Shown here: positions 46,855-58,304 of the stretch, piece by piece
How the letters are laid out: the number at the start of each line of letters is the position of its first letter
How positions within the stretch are numbered: position 1 is the first letter of the stretch
Assembly: GCF_001544695.2 (NCBI RefSeq)
Contig: NZ_FCOM02000005.1
Span: 1-64,000 of the forward strand
Reading direction: 5' to 3'
DNA: 64,000 bases
Source: Caballeronia arvi
Lineage (GTDB): Bacteria; Pseudomonadota; Gammaproteobacteria; Burkholderiales; Burkholderiaceae
The notes under the pieces: model-generated
Database searches by the model: none
The model's input: the letters and a program-made list of their open reading frames with translations, nothing else
Told to the model about the DNA's origin: nothing
Made by a program: the position numbers and the translations under genes

Positions 46855-47745
46855 ATGTCCCACGCAGCGAGGCAACTGACCAAGATCGGCGTTTTCTACG
46901 ACGGCAATTACTTCGATCGCGTCAGCAAGTATTACAACCATCAGCATGAGAAGAAGGCGTGGATTTCTGTTTCAGGCCTTCACGACTACATTCGGTACTG
47001 CGTTGGCGTTCACGAAGAGGTCGAGCACCGTGCTTGCCAAGTCATCGACGCGCACTACTTTCGCGGACGCTTTTCCGCTCAAAAAAGCAGTGAGAAGACG
47101 CTATTCAATGAGCGCGTAGTCGATGACATGCTCATGCGAGAAAACGTCACTGCGCACTATCTTCCGATGAACTTCGTCGGGAAGGAAAAGGGCGTCGATG
47201 TCTGGCTCGCGCTGGAAGCGTTCGAACTCGCCATCTACAAGCACTTCGATGTCGTCGTTCTGATTGCGAGCGATGGCGACTATATTCCACTCGCGCGCAA
47301 GCTAAAGACACTTGGAATCCGCGTAATGACCGTCAGTTGGTTCTTCACACACGAAACCGCGAGCGGTGAGATCCAAGTCGCACGGCCGAGTCAGATGTTG
47401 CTCAGAGAGGTGAACTATTCCATCGTGATGTCAGAGATCATCGACCGAATGGACGCTACCTCTGGCGACGAACGTGTTGTTCTTAGCGGACTGTTCCAGC
47501 GCCGACGAGACCGTCAACCGCCTTCCGGGGCCGCGGAAGCGGATTGGAAGGTCGGCTTCATCGATGTGTTGAAGGAAACGTATGGTCTCATCAGACCAGA
47601 GATCGGTCTAAAGAACATGTTCTTTCCCTATAAGGCTCTCACTGATATCGACCCGGACGAACTCGAAGAAGGCATGGAAGTGAGTTATCAGGAAGGCACC
47701 GGGCAGAAAGGCACGTTCGCGAAAATAGTTCGAACAGCAAGCTAG
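46855..47745 (+). CDS. NYN domain nuclease fused to a cold-shock-like domain
   Basis: NYN domains are PIN-like, metal-dependent RNases. The 296-residue product has the NYN domain at about 10-190, with acidic candidates D16 (FYDGNYFD), D115 (GVDVWLAL) and D140/D142 (SDGDYIPLA). Residues 230-293 can be aligned by eye with cold-shock proteins: YGLIRP stands for the RNP1 motif and MFFPY for RNP2, with EEGMEVSYQEGTGQKG after. A fusion of RNA binding and cleavage is inferred. The ribosome binding site AAAAAGGAGCG is strong. The gene stands alone and its codons are less GC-biased than its neighbours. Confidence 0.8.
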   Translation: MSHAARQLTKIGVFYDGNYFDRVSKYYNHQHEKKAWISVSGLHDYIRYCVGVHEEVEHRACQVIDAHYFRGRFSAQKSSEKTLFNERVVDDMLMRENVTAHYLPMNFVGKEKGVDVWLALEAFELAIYKHFDVVVLIASDGDYIPLARKLKTLGIRVMTVSWFFTHETASGEIQVARPSQMLLREVNYSIVMSEIIDRMDATSGDERVVLSGLFQRRRDRQPPSGAAEADWKVGFIDVLKETYGLIRPEIGLKNMFFPYKALTDIDPDELEEGMEVSYQEGTGQKGTFAKIVRTAS

Positions 47746-47751
47746 AAACAA

Positions 47752-47783
47752 AACGGCCCGACCGCTTTCGCGGCCGAGCCGTT
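47752..47783 (-). terminator. Terminator of the branched-chain amino-acid binding protein gene
   Basis: AACGGC...GCGG and CCGC...GCCGTT form a near-complete GC-rich stem with a TTTC loop. On the minus strand TTTTGTTTC follows, a fair T-tail. It lies 20 bases after that gene's stop and may also serve the NYN gene on the other strand. Confidence 0.7.
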
Positions 47784-47802
47784 CAACCAAAGCAAAACCC
47801 GC

Positions 47803-48951
47803 TTACTTCCCGCCCACGCTCTGCAGCGTCGTCCACTTCCCGCCAACGACCTTATACAGCGTGATCCCGCCGTTCTTCAGATCGCCCTTCGAGTCGTACG
47901 ACAGGTGCTTCGCCGTCACGCCTTGCATGTCCGTCTTCGCGAGGAACGGCAGGTACTTCGCCGGGTCCGTCGAGTTGGCTGCCTTCATCGCGGTGAACAT
48001 CGCCATTGCGCCGTCGTAGGCATACGGCGAGTACGTCTGCACGTCTTCGTTGAAGCGCTTCTTGTACTTCGCCGAGTACGCCGCGCCGCCCGGCATCTCG
48101 TCCATCGGCAGGCCGGCGAGCGATGCCACCGTGCCATCCGCCGCGTCGCCCGCGATCTTCACGAAGGTGTCGGTCTTCACCATTTCGCCCGCCATCAGCG
48201 GCGCGCGGAAGCCGAGCGTCTTCATCTGCTTGACCATCGGGCCGGCTTGCGAATCCGCGCCACCGTAGTACACGAGGTCCGGATTGGTCGACTTGATCTT
48301 GGTCAGAATCGCCTTGAAGTCGACGGCCTTGTCGTTCGTGAATTCGCGCACGACGATCGTGCCGCCCGCCGCCTTCGCCGCCTTCTCAAACTGGTCGGCG
48401 AGACCCTGGCCGTAAGCCGTGCGGTCATCGACGATCGCGATCTTCTTGACCTTCAGGTTCTTCACCGCGAACTCGCCCGCGACCGAGCCTTGCTGCGTGT
48501 CGGAGGTCATCATGCGGAAGGCCGTCTTGAAGCCCTGCGTCGTATATTCCGGCGCGGTCGCCATCGCGATTTCGGGGATGCCCGCGTTCGCGTAGATGCG
48601 CGATGCCGGGATCGTCGTGCCCGAATTGAAGTGGCCGAGCATGCCCTTGATGCCGTCATCGACGAGGCGCTGCGCGACGGTCGTGCCCGTGCGCGGGTCG
48701 GCCTGATCGTCGGCCGAGTTCAGCACGATGCGAACCGGCTTGCCGCCGATCGTCGGCTTCGTGGCGTTGAAATCTTCGACGGCGAGCGTGATGCCGTTCT
48801 CCATGTCCTTGCCGTAGTGCGCCTGCGCACCGGTCAGCGGTCCGGCATAACCGACCTTCACGTCCTCGACTTGCTGTGCAAATGCGGTCCCCGCGAGCGA
48901 CAGTCCGGCGAGCGTCATGGCTGCTGCCAGCCTGGTCATCGTGTGCTTCAT
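47803..48951 (-). CDS. Branched-chain amino-acid ABC transporter substrate-binding protein
   Basis: This is the periplasmic LivJ/LivK-type receptor that passes Leu, Ile, Val or related compounds to a Liv ABC transporter. The 382-residue product has a signal peptide (about 1-25, ending GTAFA-Q). The Peripla_BP_6 fold is marked by VKVGYAGPLTGAQAHYGKDM near 32-51 and by KKIAIVDDRTAYGQGLADQF. No liv permease or ATPase genes are next to it in this window. A terminator follows. The preferred ligand is uncertain. Confidence 0.92.
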   Translation of the reverse strand: MKHTMTRLAAAMTLAGLSLAGTAFAQQVEDVKVGYAGPLTGAQAHYGKDMENGITLAVEDFNATKPTIGGKPVRIVLNSADDQADPRTGTTVAQRLVDDGIKGMLGHFNSGTTIPASRIYANAGIPEIAMATAPEYTTQGFKTAFRMMTSDTQQGSVAGEFAVKNLKVKKIAIVDDRTAYGQGLADQFEKAAKAAGGTIVVREFTNDKAVDFKAILTKIKSTNPDLVYYGGADSQAGPMVKQMKTLGFRAPLMAGEMVKTDTFVKIAGDAADGTVASLAGLPMDEMPGGAAYSAKYKKRFNEDVQTYSPYAYDGAMAMFTAMKAANSTDPAKYLPFLAKTDMQGVTAKHLSYDSKGDLKNGGITLYKVVGGKWTTLQSVGGK

Positions 48952-49051
48952 AGCTTCTCCTTATTCCAGTGTGGATGGCAGCTTGTGCCGGGATCGCCGT
49001 GCCTGCTGCCGCTTGTTTGAATTCGTTTGAATCGAGCGCTCGAGGGGTGTC

Positions 49052-52000
49052 TCAACCGATCGTCATCAAATTCGCATTGCCGCCCGCCGCCGCCGTGTTC
49101 ACGCTCACCGAGCGTTCCGTCAACAGGCGTTCGAGCGCGTAATCTTCGCCGTCGTGGCCAGCGTCGGCGAACGCTCCCGCAGCCACGCCCTGCACCGATA
49201 CGATCGGCCCCGGACGCTTCGCGACTTCCTTCACGAGCGACAGCAGTTCATCGCTGTCGCCTTCGAACAGCACGGCATCGAAATCTTCCGCCGCTTTCCC
49301 GACCCGCGCATACGGCTTGAGCGACGCAGGCAGCGACGCCGCCAGTTGCTCGCCCGCCGATCCGCTGAACAACGCGCGGTTGCCCGTCGCGAGCACGGCG
49401 GCAAGCTGGGCGCGCGCGCCGCTTGCCGTCGCCGCCACGCATAGCACCGTGCCGCGCGCGCCGAGCGTGTATGTGTTGCGTTCGCCGGTCGGGCCGTTCA
49501 GCACGGCCGTCGCGCCCGCCATCACGTGTTGCAGATAGCCGTCGCAACGCGCGGCCGTCTGCGGATCGCGTTCGCCGATCGCCCAGTCGCGCAATGCCGT
49601 GAGCGCCGCCGAAGGCGTGTCCTTCGACGCGGACTGATCGACGACGAGCGTACTAGCAAGCGACTTCGGCAAGCCGGTCGGGCGCTTCGCCAGCAGACGC
49701 TGCAAGTACAGCGCACCGCCCGCCTTCGGGCCCGTGCCCGACAATCCTTCGCCGCCGAACGGCTGCACGCCGACCACCGCGCCGATCACGTTCCTGTTCA
49801 CGTAGATGTTGCCCACGTGCGCCCGCGCGATGACATGCGCAATGGTTTCGTCGATACGCGTATGGATGCCGAGCGTCAGCCCATAACCGGTCGAGCGAAT
49901 TTGGTCGAGGAGTTTATCAAGGTTCGAACGGCGATAACGCACCACATGGAGCACCGGGCCGAACACTTCGCGCTTGAGCTCGTCGATGCTGTCCAGCTCG
50001 ATGAGCGTCGGCGGCACGAACGTGCCTTGCGCGCAGTTGTCCGGCAGCGGCAGTTGCGTGACGTTGCGGCCCTTGTCGCGCATCCCGGCGACATGCGCAT
50101 CGATGCCGCGTTTCGCGTCGGCGTCGATGACGGGGCCGACGTCCGTCGACAGCCGATCCGGATTGCCGACCGCGAGCTGGTTCATCGCGCCGGTGAGCAT
50201 CTCGAGCGTGCGATCGGCGACGTCATCTTGCAAGCACAGCACGCGCAGCGCCGAGCAGCGCTGACCGGCCGAATCGAACGACGACTGCAAAACGTCCGCG
50301 ACCACTTGCTCCGCGAGCGCCGACGAATCGACGATCATCGCGTTCTGCCCGCCGGTTTCGGCGATGAGCGGAATCGGACGACCATCGGAATCGAGTCGTT
50401 CCGACAGCGTCTTGTTGATGAGGCGTGCGACTTCCGTCGAGCCGGTGAACATCACGGCGCGCGTGCGCGGATCGGCGACGAGCGCCGCACCGACCGTTTC
50501 GCCATTGCCCGGCAACAGTTGCACCGCGCCAGCCGGCACCCCGGCTTCGCGCAGAATGCGCACAGCTTGCGCGGCGATCAGCGGCGTCTGCTCGGCAGGC
50601 TTCGCGAGCACTGGATTGCCGGCGGCGAGCGCGGCGGCGACCTGGCCCATGAAGATCGCGAGCGGGAAATTCCACGGGCTGATACAGACGACCGGACCGA
50701 GCGGACGATGCGTATCGTTCGAAAACTCCGCGCGAATCTGCGACGCGTAATAGCGCAGGAAGTCCACGGCCTCGCGGATTTCGGCGATGGCGTTCGGCAG
50801 CGACTTGCCCGCCTCGCGGATGATCAGCCCCATCAGCGTGTGCATCTGCGCTTCGAGCAGGTCACCGGCGCGCGCGAGACAATCGGCGCGGTCTTCGACG
50901 GGCGTCGCCTGCCAGATCGGCGCGGCGGCGACCGCGTTGGCGATCGCGGCGCTGACTTGTTCGGACGACGCTTCGACCACGGTTCCGACCAGATCGCGCT
51001 GATCCGAAGGATTGCGCACATCGCGCGCAACGCCGTTATCGGTCGAGCCGCCTTCGAGCATCGGCTCCGCACGCCACGCATGATTGGCACTCGCCAGCAG
51101 CGCCGACGACAGCGACGCCAGACGATGCTCGTTCGAAAGGTCGAGGCCCATCGAGTTCGGACGCTCGTTGCCATAGAGCTGACGCGGCAACGGAATCTTC
51201 GCATGCGGCGCGCCGAGCGGCGTGATCTCCTGCGCTTCGTCGATCGGATCGCGCACGAGTTCCTTCACCGGAATCGACTCATCGGCGATACGGTTCACGA
51301 ACGACGTGTTCGCGCCATTCTCCAGCAGGCGGCGCACGAGATACGCGAGCAGCGTTTCATGCGTGCCGACCGGCGCATACACGCGGCACGGACGGTTCAG
51401 CTTGTCGCGGCCGGTGACTTCTTCGTAGAGCGGCTCGCCCATGCCGTGCAGGCACTGGAACTCGTACTGTCCGGGATAGTAGTTCTGGCCCGCGAGATGG
51501 TAGATCGCCGACAGCGTGAACGCGTTGTGCGTCGCGAATTGCGGATACACGGCATCGGGTGCGCCGAGCAGCTTTTTCGCGCACGCGAGGTACGAAATGT
51601 CCGTGTAGATCTTGCGCGTATAGACGGGATAGCCTTCGAGGCCATCGACTTGCGCGCGCTTGATTTCGGTGTCCCAGTACGCGCCCTTCACGAGACGAAT
51701 CATCAAGCGATGACGGCTACGGCGCGCGAGATCGATCAGATAGTCGATCACGAACGGGCAGCGTTTCTGATACCCCTGCACCACGAAACCAATGCCGTTC
51801 CAGCCCGCCAGCTCCGGATCGAAGCACAGCGCTTCGAGCAGATCGAGCGACAGTTCGAGGCGATCGGCTTCTTCCGCGTCGATGTTCAGGCCGATGTCAT
51901 AACGTCGCGCCAGTTGCGCGAGTGAACGCACGCGCGGCAGCAGCTCGTTCATCGTGCGTTCCTGCTGCGAGCGCGAATAGCGCGGATGCAGCGCGGACAG

Positions 52001-52978
52001 CTTGATCGAAATGCCAGGGCCTTCGTAGATGCCGCGCCCGCCAGCGGCCTTGCCGATCGCGTGGATCGCCTGCTCGTAGGACGCGTAGTAGCGCTGCGCG
52101 TCTTCTTCCGTGGTCGCGGCTTCGCCGAGCATGTCGTAGGAGTAACGGAAGCCGCGCGCTTCGTATTTGCGGCTGTTCGCGAGCGCCTCGGAAATGTTCT
52201 CGCCGGTGACGAACTGCTCGCCCATCAGGCGCATCGCCATGTCGACGCCCTTGCGGATCAGCGGCTCGCCGCCCCGGCCGATCAGGCGCGTCAGCGCGGA
52301 CGACAGACCCGTCTCGCTGTTCGTCGTCACGAGCTTGCCGGTGATCATCAGGCCCCACGTCGCCGCGTTCACGAACAGCGACGGCGCCTGGCCCATGTGC
52401 GACTTCCAGTCGCCCTTGCTGATCTTGTCGCGGATGAGCGCATCGCGGGTCGCGCGGTCGGGAATGCGCAGCAGCGCTTCGGCGAGACACATCAGCGCGA
52501 CGCCTTCCTGGCTCGACAGCGAAAACTCGTGGATCAGCCCTTCGACGCCGCCGCCCGAACTCTTCGCGCGCAGCGCTTCGACGAGCTTCGTCGCGAGCTT
52601 TTCGGCTTCGGCGGAGACGCTCGCGGGCAAGCGCGCCTGACCGATCAGAAACGGCACGCACTCCGGCTCCGGCCGGCGATACGCCGCCGTGATCGCCGCG
52701 CGCAGCACGGATTGCGGCTGCACGTTCTGCGCGAAATCGAGGAAAGGATGCATCGCGCCGTCTTCGTCGCCATCGACGGGAGCGGCATCGGCCATGTCGG
52801 ACGAGCCATTCGCGCCCGACAGCTCGGGCGGAAGCTGACCATGTTCGATGCGCTCCAGATAAGCGAAGATCGCCTGCTTGATCAGCCAGTGGGGAGTGCG
52901 CTCGAGGCGCGTCGCGGCATCCTTCAGCCGGGAACGCAGCAGATCGTCGACTTTGACGCCTAAGGTTGTGCTCGCCAT
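49052..52978 (-). CDS. putA: Trifunctional proline utilisation protein PutA
   Basis: PutA oxidises proline to glutamate and represses its own genes. The 1308-residue product has three parts. An N-terminal ribbon-helix-helix DNA-binding domain covers residues 1-48 (TTLGVKVDD, TPHWLIKQAIFAYLERIE). An FAD proline dehydrogenase domain covers about 180-560 (RLVKGAYWDTEIKRAQ). The P5C dehydrogenase domain has catalytic Cys in AGQRCSALR. A conserved C-terminal domain follows from about residue 1130. Length is typical for trifunctional PutA. Two GTTGCA sites form an inverted pair 77-108 bases upstream. Confidence 0.97.
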   Translation of the reverse strand: MASTTLGVKVDDLLRSRLKDAATRLERTPHWLIKQAIFAYLERIEHGQLPPELSGANGSSDMADAAPVDGDEDGAMHPFLDFAQNVQPQSVLRAAITAAYRRPEPECVPFLIGQARLPASVSAEAEKLATKLVEALRAKSSGGGVEGLIHEFSLSSQEGVALMCLAEALLRIPDRATRDALIRDKISKGDWKSHMGQAPSLFVNAATWGLMITGKLVTTNSETGLSSALTRLIGRGGEPLIRKGVDMAMRLMGEQFVTGENISEALANSRKYEARGFRYSYDMLGEAATTEEDAQRYYASYEQAIHAIGKAAGGRGIYEGPGISIKLSALHPRYSRSQQERTMNELLPRVRSLAQLARRYDIGLNIDAEEADRLELSLDLLEALCFDPELAGWNGIGFVVQGYQKRCPFVIDYLIDLARRSRHRLMIRLVKGAYWDTEIKRAQVDGLEGYPVYTRKIYTDISYLACAKKLLGAPDAVYPQFATHNAFTLSAIYHLAGQNYYPGQYEFQCLHGMGEPLYEEVTGRDKLNRPCRVYAPVGTHETLLAYLVRRLLENGANTSFVNRIADESIPVKELVRDPIDEAQEITPLGAPHAKIPLPRQLYGNERPNSMGLDLSNEHRLASLSSALLASANHAWRAEPMLEGGSTDNGVARDVRNPSDQRDLVGTVVEASSEQVSAAIANAVAAAPIWQATPVEDRADCLARAGDLLEAQMHTLMGLIIREAGKSLPNAIAEIREAVDFLRYYASQIRAEFSNDTHRPLGPVVCISPWNFPLAIFMGQVAAALAAGNPVLAKPAEQTPLIAAQAVRILREAGVPAGAVQLLPGNGETVGAALVADPRTRAVMFTGSTEVARLINKTLSERLDSDGRPIPLIAETGGQNAMIVDSSALAEQVVADVLQSSFDSAGQRCSALRVLCLQDDVADRTLEMLTGAMNQLAVGNPDRLSTDVGPVIDADAKRGIDAHVAGMRDKGRNVTQLPLPDNCAQGTFVPPTLIELDSIDELKREVFGPVLHVVRYRRSNLDKLLDQIRSTGYGLTLGIHTRIDETIAHVIARAHVGNIYVNRNVIGAVVGVQPFGGEGLSGTGPKAGGALYLQRLLAKRPTGLPKSLASTLVVDQSASKDTPSAALTALRDWAIGERDPQTAARCDGYLQHVMAGATAVLNGPTGERNTYTLGARGTVLCVAATASGARAQLAAVLATGNRALFSGSAGEQLAASLPASLKPYARVGKAAEDFDAVLFEGDSDELLSLVKEVAKRPGPIVSVQGVAAGAFADAGHDGEDYALERLLTERSVSVNTAAAGGNANLMTIG

Positions 52979-53054
52979 ATTTCCTTCGTTTGCCGGTCGT
53001 GCTCACCCGGCCAATGACCAAAAAGTTGGCGAATCGTACCCCGCTGATATAAAA

Positions 53055-53086
53055 GGTGCAACCGAGATTTTCGCTAGGGTTGCACC
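53055..53086. promoter_or_regulatory. Probable PutA auto-operator
   Basis: GGTGCAACC (53055-53063) and GGTTGCACC (53078-53086) form an inverted pair of 9-base arms. Each contains GTTGCA, the published recognition core of the E. coli PutA ribbon-helix-helix domain. They lie just upstream of putA, whose N-terminus keeps that domain. Confidence 0.7.
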
Positions 53087-53193
53087 ATGACCAAACCCTT
53101 GTGGCGCAAGGCTTTGCGCGGTAATCCTCTGGCCCGAGCCAGGCGGTTGCGACCTAGTACTTTCCCTAGTCCGAATATTTTTGGGATAGCCCC

Positions 53194-53221
53194 TAAGTAA
53201 ATGCCCGCCCTGCGCCGATAT
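53194..53221 (+). promoter_or_regulatory. FliA-like promoter before the 51-residue membrane protein
   Basis: TAAG (53194-53197), 16 bases, then GCCGATAT (53214-53221). The spacing equals that of the flgM site, and the -10 matches the FliA consensus at seven of eight positions. The start codon of the small gene is about 68 bases downstream. Confidence 0.5.
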
Positions 53222-53289
53222 AAACGCAAACGCGCCGTCAGTGGCGCTGCATCCGCGGTAAGCGCCGCGGTTTCGGGAGAGCAACGGGC

Positions 53290-53445
53290 ATGAGCACTTG
53301 GATCGTGGTAGCGAGCGTTTGGGCGATGTTGGCAATTTGCGCGATGTTGTTCGTGCGAGGTGCTTCGTTGCGCCATCATCGTATGAACGAGGCGTCCGAA
53401 GAAGCCCGCCTGGCGCACAACGAGATTTCACGCACGAAGGTTTGA
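53290..53445 (+). CDS. Small single-pass membrane protein (51 residues), function unknown
   Basis: The ATG at 53290 has GGGAGAG about 8 bases upstream and encodes 51 residues: MSTWIVVASVWAMLAICAML at the start, then a charged, hydrophilic tail (RHHRMNEASEEARLAHNEIS). One membrane helix spans about residues 4-22, with the basic tail likely in the cytoplasm. It stands alone between divergent putA and the end of priA, on the opposite strand to both. A FliA-like promoter precedes it, so it may belong to the flagellar regulon. I do not recognise a named family. Coding status rests on the ribosome binding site and the amphipathic design. Confidence 0.55.
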   Translation: MSTWIVVASVWAMLAICAMLFVRGASLRHHRMNEASEEARLAHNEISRTKV

Positions 53446-53466
53446 ATCGCCGCGCGGCGGCCAGAT

Positions 53467-55710
<2,244 letters not shown>

Positions 55711-55826
55711 CGTGCACGGCTCCGCGGATGGGAGTTCGACACCGGTACGGGCGTTGGCGGGACAAACTTAAAGTGAAACATCAGAATCGCCCGTAAACCG
55801 CCGATTATTTTTGGATTTCCGATGCT

Positions 55827-55846
55827 TTCCACAGGCCTGTGGATAA
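55827..55846. promoter_or_regulatory. Inverted DnaA-box-like pair upstream of priA
   Basis: TGTGGATAA (55838-55846) is a perfect DnaA box on the minus strand (TTATCCACA). Its left partner CTTTCCACAGG is near-symmetrical, so the centre reads CCACAGGCCTGTGG. No AT-rich unwinding region or iterons are beside it. It may be a regulatory site for priA, or chance. Confidence 0.4.
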
Positions 55847-56170
55847 CTTTGTTGAGAAGTGCGCCCGACGCCACGGCAAACAAAGTCACGTATCCCTTAT
55901 GTGCGCTAGCCCACATTTCGGGCGAAGCTCTCGAAAACCGTTCAGAATCATTGACTTGGAGCACACATAGAGAGACGTTATTGGTTGTTCGGGGCCATAC
56001 GTCTGATGGCGCGCCGCAGCGAACAAATTGTGTATAAGTTGACGCTTGACATCGGGTGGCGCCGCTCGCGCCGGGCGATTCGGAAAGAATGCTCCAGCCC
56101 CTGACAACCGCTTCCGGCGTGCCAGTGCCGCACTGCAGCATCCGTTTAGTAACCCGGCTTTCGTGTGCGC
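55847..56170. other. Intergenic region between hemE and priA without a visible gene
   Basis: About 320 bases follow hemE's stop before the DnaA-box pair. An open frame on the plus strand (55822-56037) has no good ribosome binding site and no recognisable features. I see a -35/-10 candidate of weak quality near TTGACGCTTGACATC (56038), but nothing stronger. Confidence 0.5.
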
Positions 56171-57289
56171 TCAGCGCGAGCGCATTGCCCGGCTGTGACG
56201 ATGAACCTCGTCGACGAGCTCCGCGACGTGCTCGGGCGGCGTGAACTGCGAGATACCGTGACCCAGATTGAAAACGTGGCCCGGAAAATTCCCGAAACTC
56301 TCCAACACCGCGCGCGCTTCCGTACGGATGGCCGCTGGGGGCGCGAACAGCACGCTCGGGTCGATATTGCCTTGCAACGCCACGCGCGATCCGACCTTTT
56401 CTCGCGCCGTGCCGAGGTTCATGGTCCAGTCGAGGCCGACCGCATCGACGCCCGTCGCGGCGATTTCCTCGATCCACAAGCCGCCGCCCTTCGTGAACGT
56501 GATGACCGGCACGCGTTCACCGTCGTGCTCGCGCTTGAGTCCCGCAACCACCTTCGCGATGTAATCGAGCGAGAAACGTTGATACGCGCCATCGGCGAGT
56601 GCGCCGCCCCATGTATCGAAGATCATCACGGCCTGCGCGCCCGCTTCGATCTGCGCGTTCAGGTACGCCGTGACGGCTTGCGCGTTCACGTCGAGGATGC
56701 GATGCATCAGATCGGGCCGCGCATACGCCATCGATTTCACGGTGCGATGATCGTCGGAGCCGCCGCCTTCGACCATGTAGCACGCGAGCGTCCACGGACT
56801 GCCCGAAAATCCGATGAGCGGCACCTTCTGACGGCCTTGCGCGTCGGTGAGCGCGCGGCGGATCTCGCTGACGGCGTCGGTGACGTAGGAAAGCGTGCCG
56901 CCGATGTCCGGCACGGCGAGGCGCTTTACGTCGTCTTCGGTTCGCACCGTGCGCTCGAAACGCGGGCCTTCGCCCTGCACGAAGTTCAGCCCGAGGCCCA
57001 TTGCATCGGGCACGGTGAGGATGTCGGAGAAGAGGATCGCGGCGTCGAGCGGGAAGCGTTCGAGCGGCTGAAGGGTCACCTCGGTCGCGTAGTCCGGATT
57101 CTTCGCGAGGCCGAGAAAACTGCCCGCGCGGGCGCGCGTCGCGTTGTATTCCGGCAGATAACGTCCTGCCTGGCGCATCAGCCAGATCGGCGTGTAGTCG
57201 GTCGGCTGGCGCAGCAGCGCGCGCAGGAAGGTGTCGTTCAGAAGAGTGTGTGCCACGTCGCTCGATGCTGAAGGCAAAGAATCATCCAT
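56171..57289 (-). CDS. hemE: Uroporphyrinogen decarboxylase
   Basis: HemE removes four carboxyl groups from uroporphyrinogen III to give coproporphyrinogen III in heme synthesis. The 372-residue product has the signature [15 protein letters not shown] near residues 34-48 and [19 protein letters not shown] near 159-177. Length is slightly over the usual 355 because of an N-terminal extension ([18 protein letters not shown]). Only basal intergenic sequence lies upstream; pheC is divergent. Confidence 0.95.
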   Translation of the reverse strand: MDDSLPSASSDVAHTLLNDTFLRALLRQPTDYTPIWLMRQAGRYLPEYNATRARAGSFLGLAKNPDYATEVTLQPLERFPLDAAILFSDILTVPDAMGLGLNFVQGEGPRFERTVRTEDDVKRLAVPDIGGTLSYVTDAVSEIRRALTDAQGRQKVPLIGFSGSPWTLACYMVEGGGSDDHRTVKSMAYARPDLMHRILDVNAQAVTAYLNAQIEAGAQAVMIFDTWGGALADGAYQRFSLDYIAKVVAGLKREHDGERVPVITFTKGGGLWIEEIAATGVDAVGLDWTMNLGTAREKVGSRVALQGNIDPSVLFAPPAAIRTEARAVLESFGNFPGHVFNLGHGISQFTPPEHVAELVDEVHRHSRAMRSR

Positions 57290-57438
57290 TCTACCGGAGC
57301 GGACGGGCGTTTTCGTCGGCCTAAGCTCGCGATTCGGAATGCCGCATGCGGCGCGGCCTATGCCGTTTGGCCGGGTTTCGGGCGGCGGATTGCATCGTTA
57401 TGATCGACGTGCTTACACAACTAGAACCAGGAGAATCG

Positions 57439-58287
57439 ATGCAACGCATGTCTGTCAGTCTCGGCGCAATCGCGTTTTCGCTCACGCTGGCGAGCCACGC
57501 GGCTCAGTCTCAAACGATTCAGGCCGGCACCGTCGCGGGCGCGAAATCCACCACGCCGGCGCCTTCCGCTGCGCCGGCCGCCGCGCCCTCGCGGCTCGAC
57601 GACGTGCTCGCGCGCAAGACTCTGCGCGTCTGCACGACGGGCGACTACAAACCGTATTCGTTCTTGCGGAGCGACGGTCAGTTCGAAGGCATCGACATCG
57701 ATCTCGCGGAAAGCCTCGTAAGGTCGCTCGGCGCGAAGGCGGAATACGTGAAGACGTCGTGGTCGAACCTGATGAACGATTTCGTCGCCAAATGCGATAT
57801 CGCCGTGGGCGGCGTCTCGACCACGCTCGAGCGGCAGAAGCGCGCGTTCTTCACCGCGCCTTACATGGAGGATGGGAAGACGCCCATCGTGCGTTGCGAC
57901 GACGTCGAAAAGTATCAGACGGTCGCGCAAATCGATCAGCCGAACGTGCGCACGATCGTCAATCCGGGTGGCACCAACGAGCGCTTCGCGAAGCAGTTCT
58001 TCCCGCGTTCGCAGTTGATCGAGTATCCGGACAACGTAACGATCTTCAAGCAGATCCTCGAAGGCAAGGCCGACGTCATGGTCACCGACGCCTCCGAAAC
58101 CTTGCTTCAGCAGAAGCTCAATCCCGGCCTGTGCTCGGTGCATCCCGACAAGCCGTTCCAGTTCGGAGAGAAGGCGTATCTGCTGCCGCGCGGCGACGTG
58201 CCGTTCCAGCAGTATGTCGATCAATGGCTGCACCTCGCCCGTTCGTCGGGCGAGTTCCAGGCGGTGTACGACAAGTGGCTGAAATAA
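57439..58287 (+). CDS. pheC: Periplasmic cyclohexadienyl dehydratase (PheC type)
   Basis: PheC converts prephenate or arogenate to phenylpyruvate or phenylalanine in the periplasm. Its fold is that of amino-acid binding proteins. The ATG at 57439 follows AGGAG and gives 282 residues. It has a signal peptide and a short linker, then the body, where CTTGDYKPYSF, TSWSNLMNDF, AIVNPGGTNE-like IVNPGGTNERFAK and DNVTIFKQILEGKADVMVTD match the Pseudomonas aeruginosa PheC closely. A generic binding-protein call is therefore less likely. It is divergent from hemE. Confidence 0.85.
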   Translation: MQRMSVSLGAIAFSLTLASHAAQSQTIQAGTVAGAKSTTPAPSAAPAAAPSRLDDVLARKTLRVCTTGDYKPYSFLRSDGQFEGIDIDLAESLVRSLGAKAEYVKTSWSNLMNDFVAKCDIAVGGVSTTLERQKRAFFTAPYMEDGKTPIVRCDDVEKYQTVAQIDQPNVRTIVNPGGTNERFAKQFFPRSQLIEYPDNVTIFKQILEGKADVMVTDASETLLQQKLNPGLCSVHPDKPFQFGEKAYLLPRGDVPFQQYVDQWLHLARSSGEFQAVYDKWLK

Positions 58288-58304
58288 CGCGTCAGGTCCT
58301 GCCG

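Noticed and set aside
53087..53200. 37-residue frame MTKPLWRKALRG... starting in the putA operator
   Set aside because: No ribosome binding site; the start overlaps the inverted GTTGCA arms. Conservation would be needed to revive it.
55827..55846. Replication origin near the DnaA-box pair
   Set aside because: Only two boxes, no AT-rich unwinding element and no dnaA, gidA or parA genes nearby.
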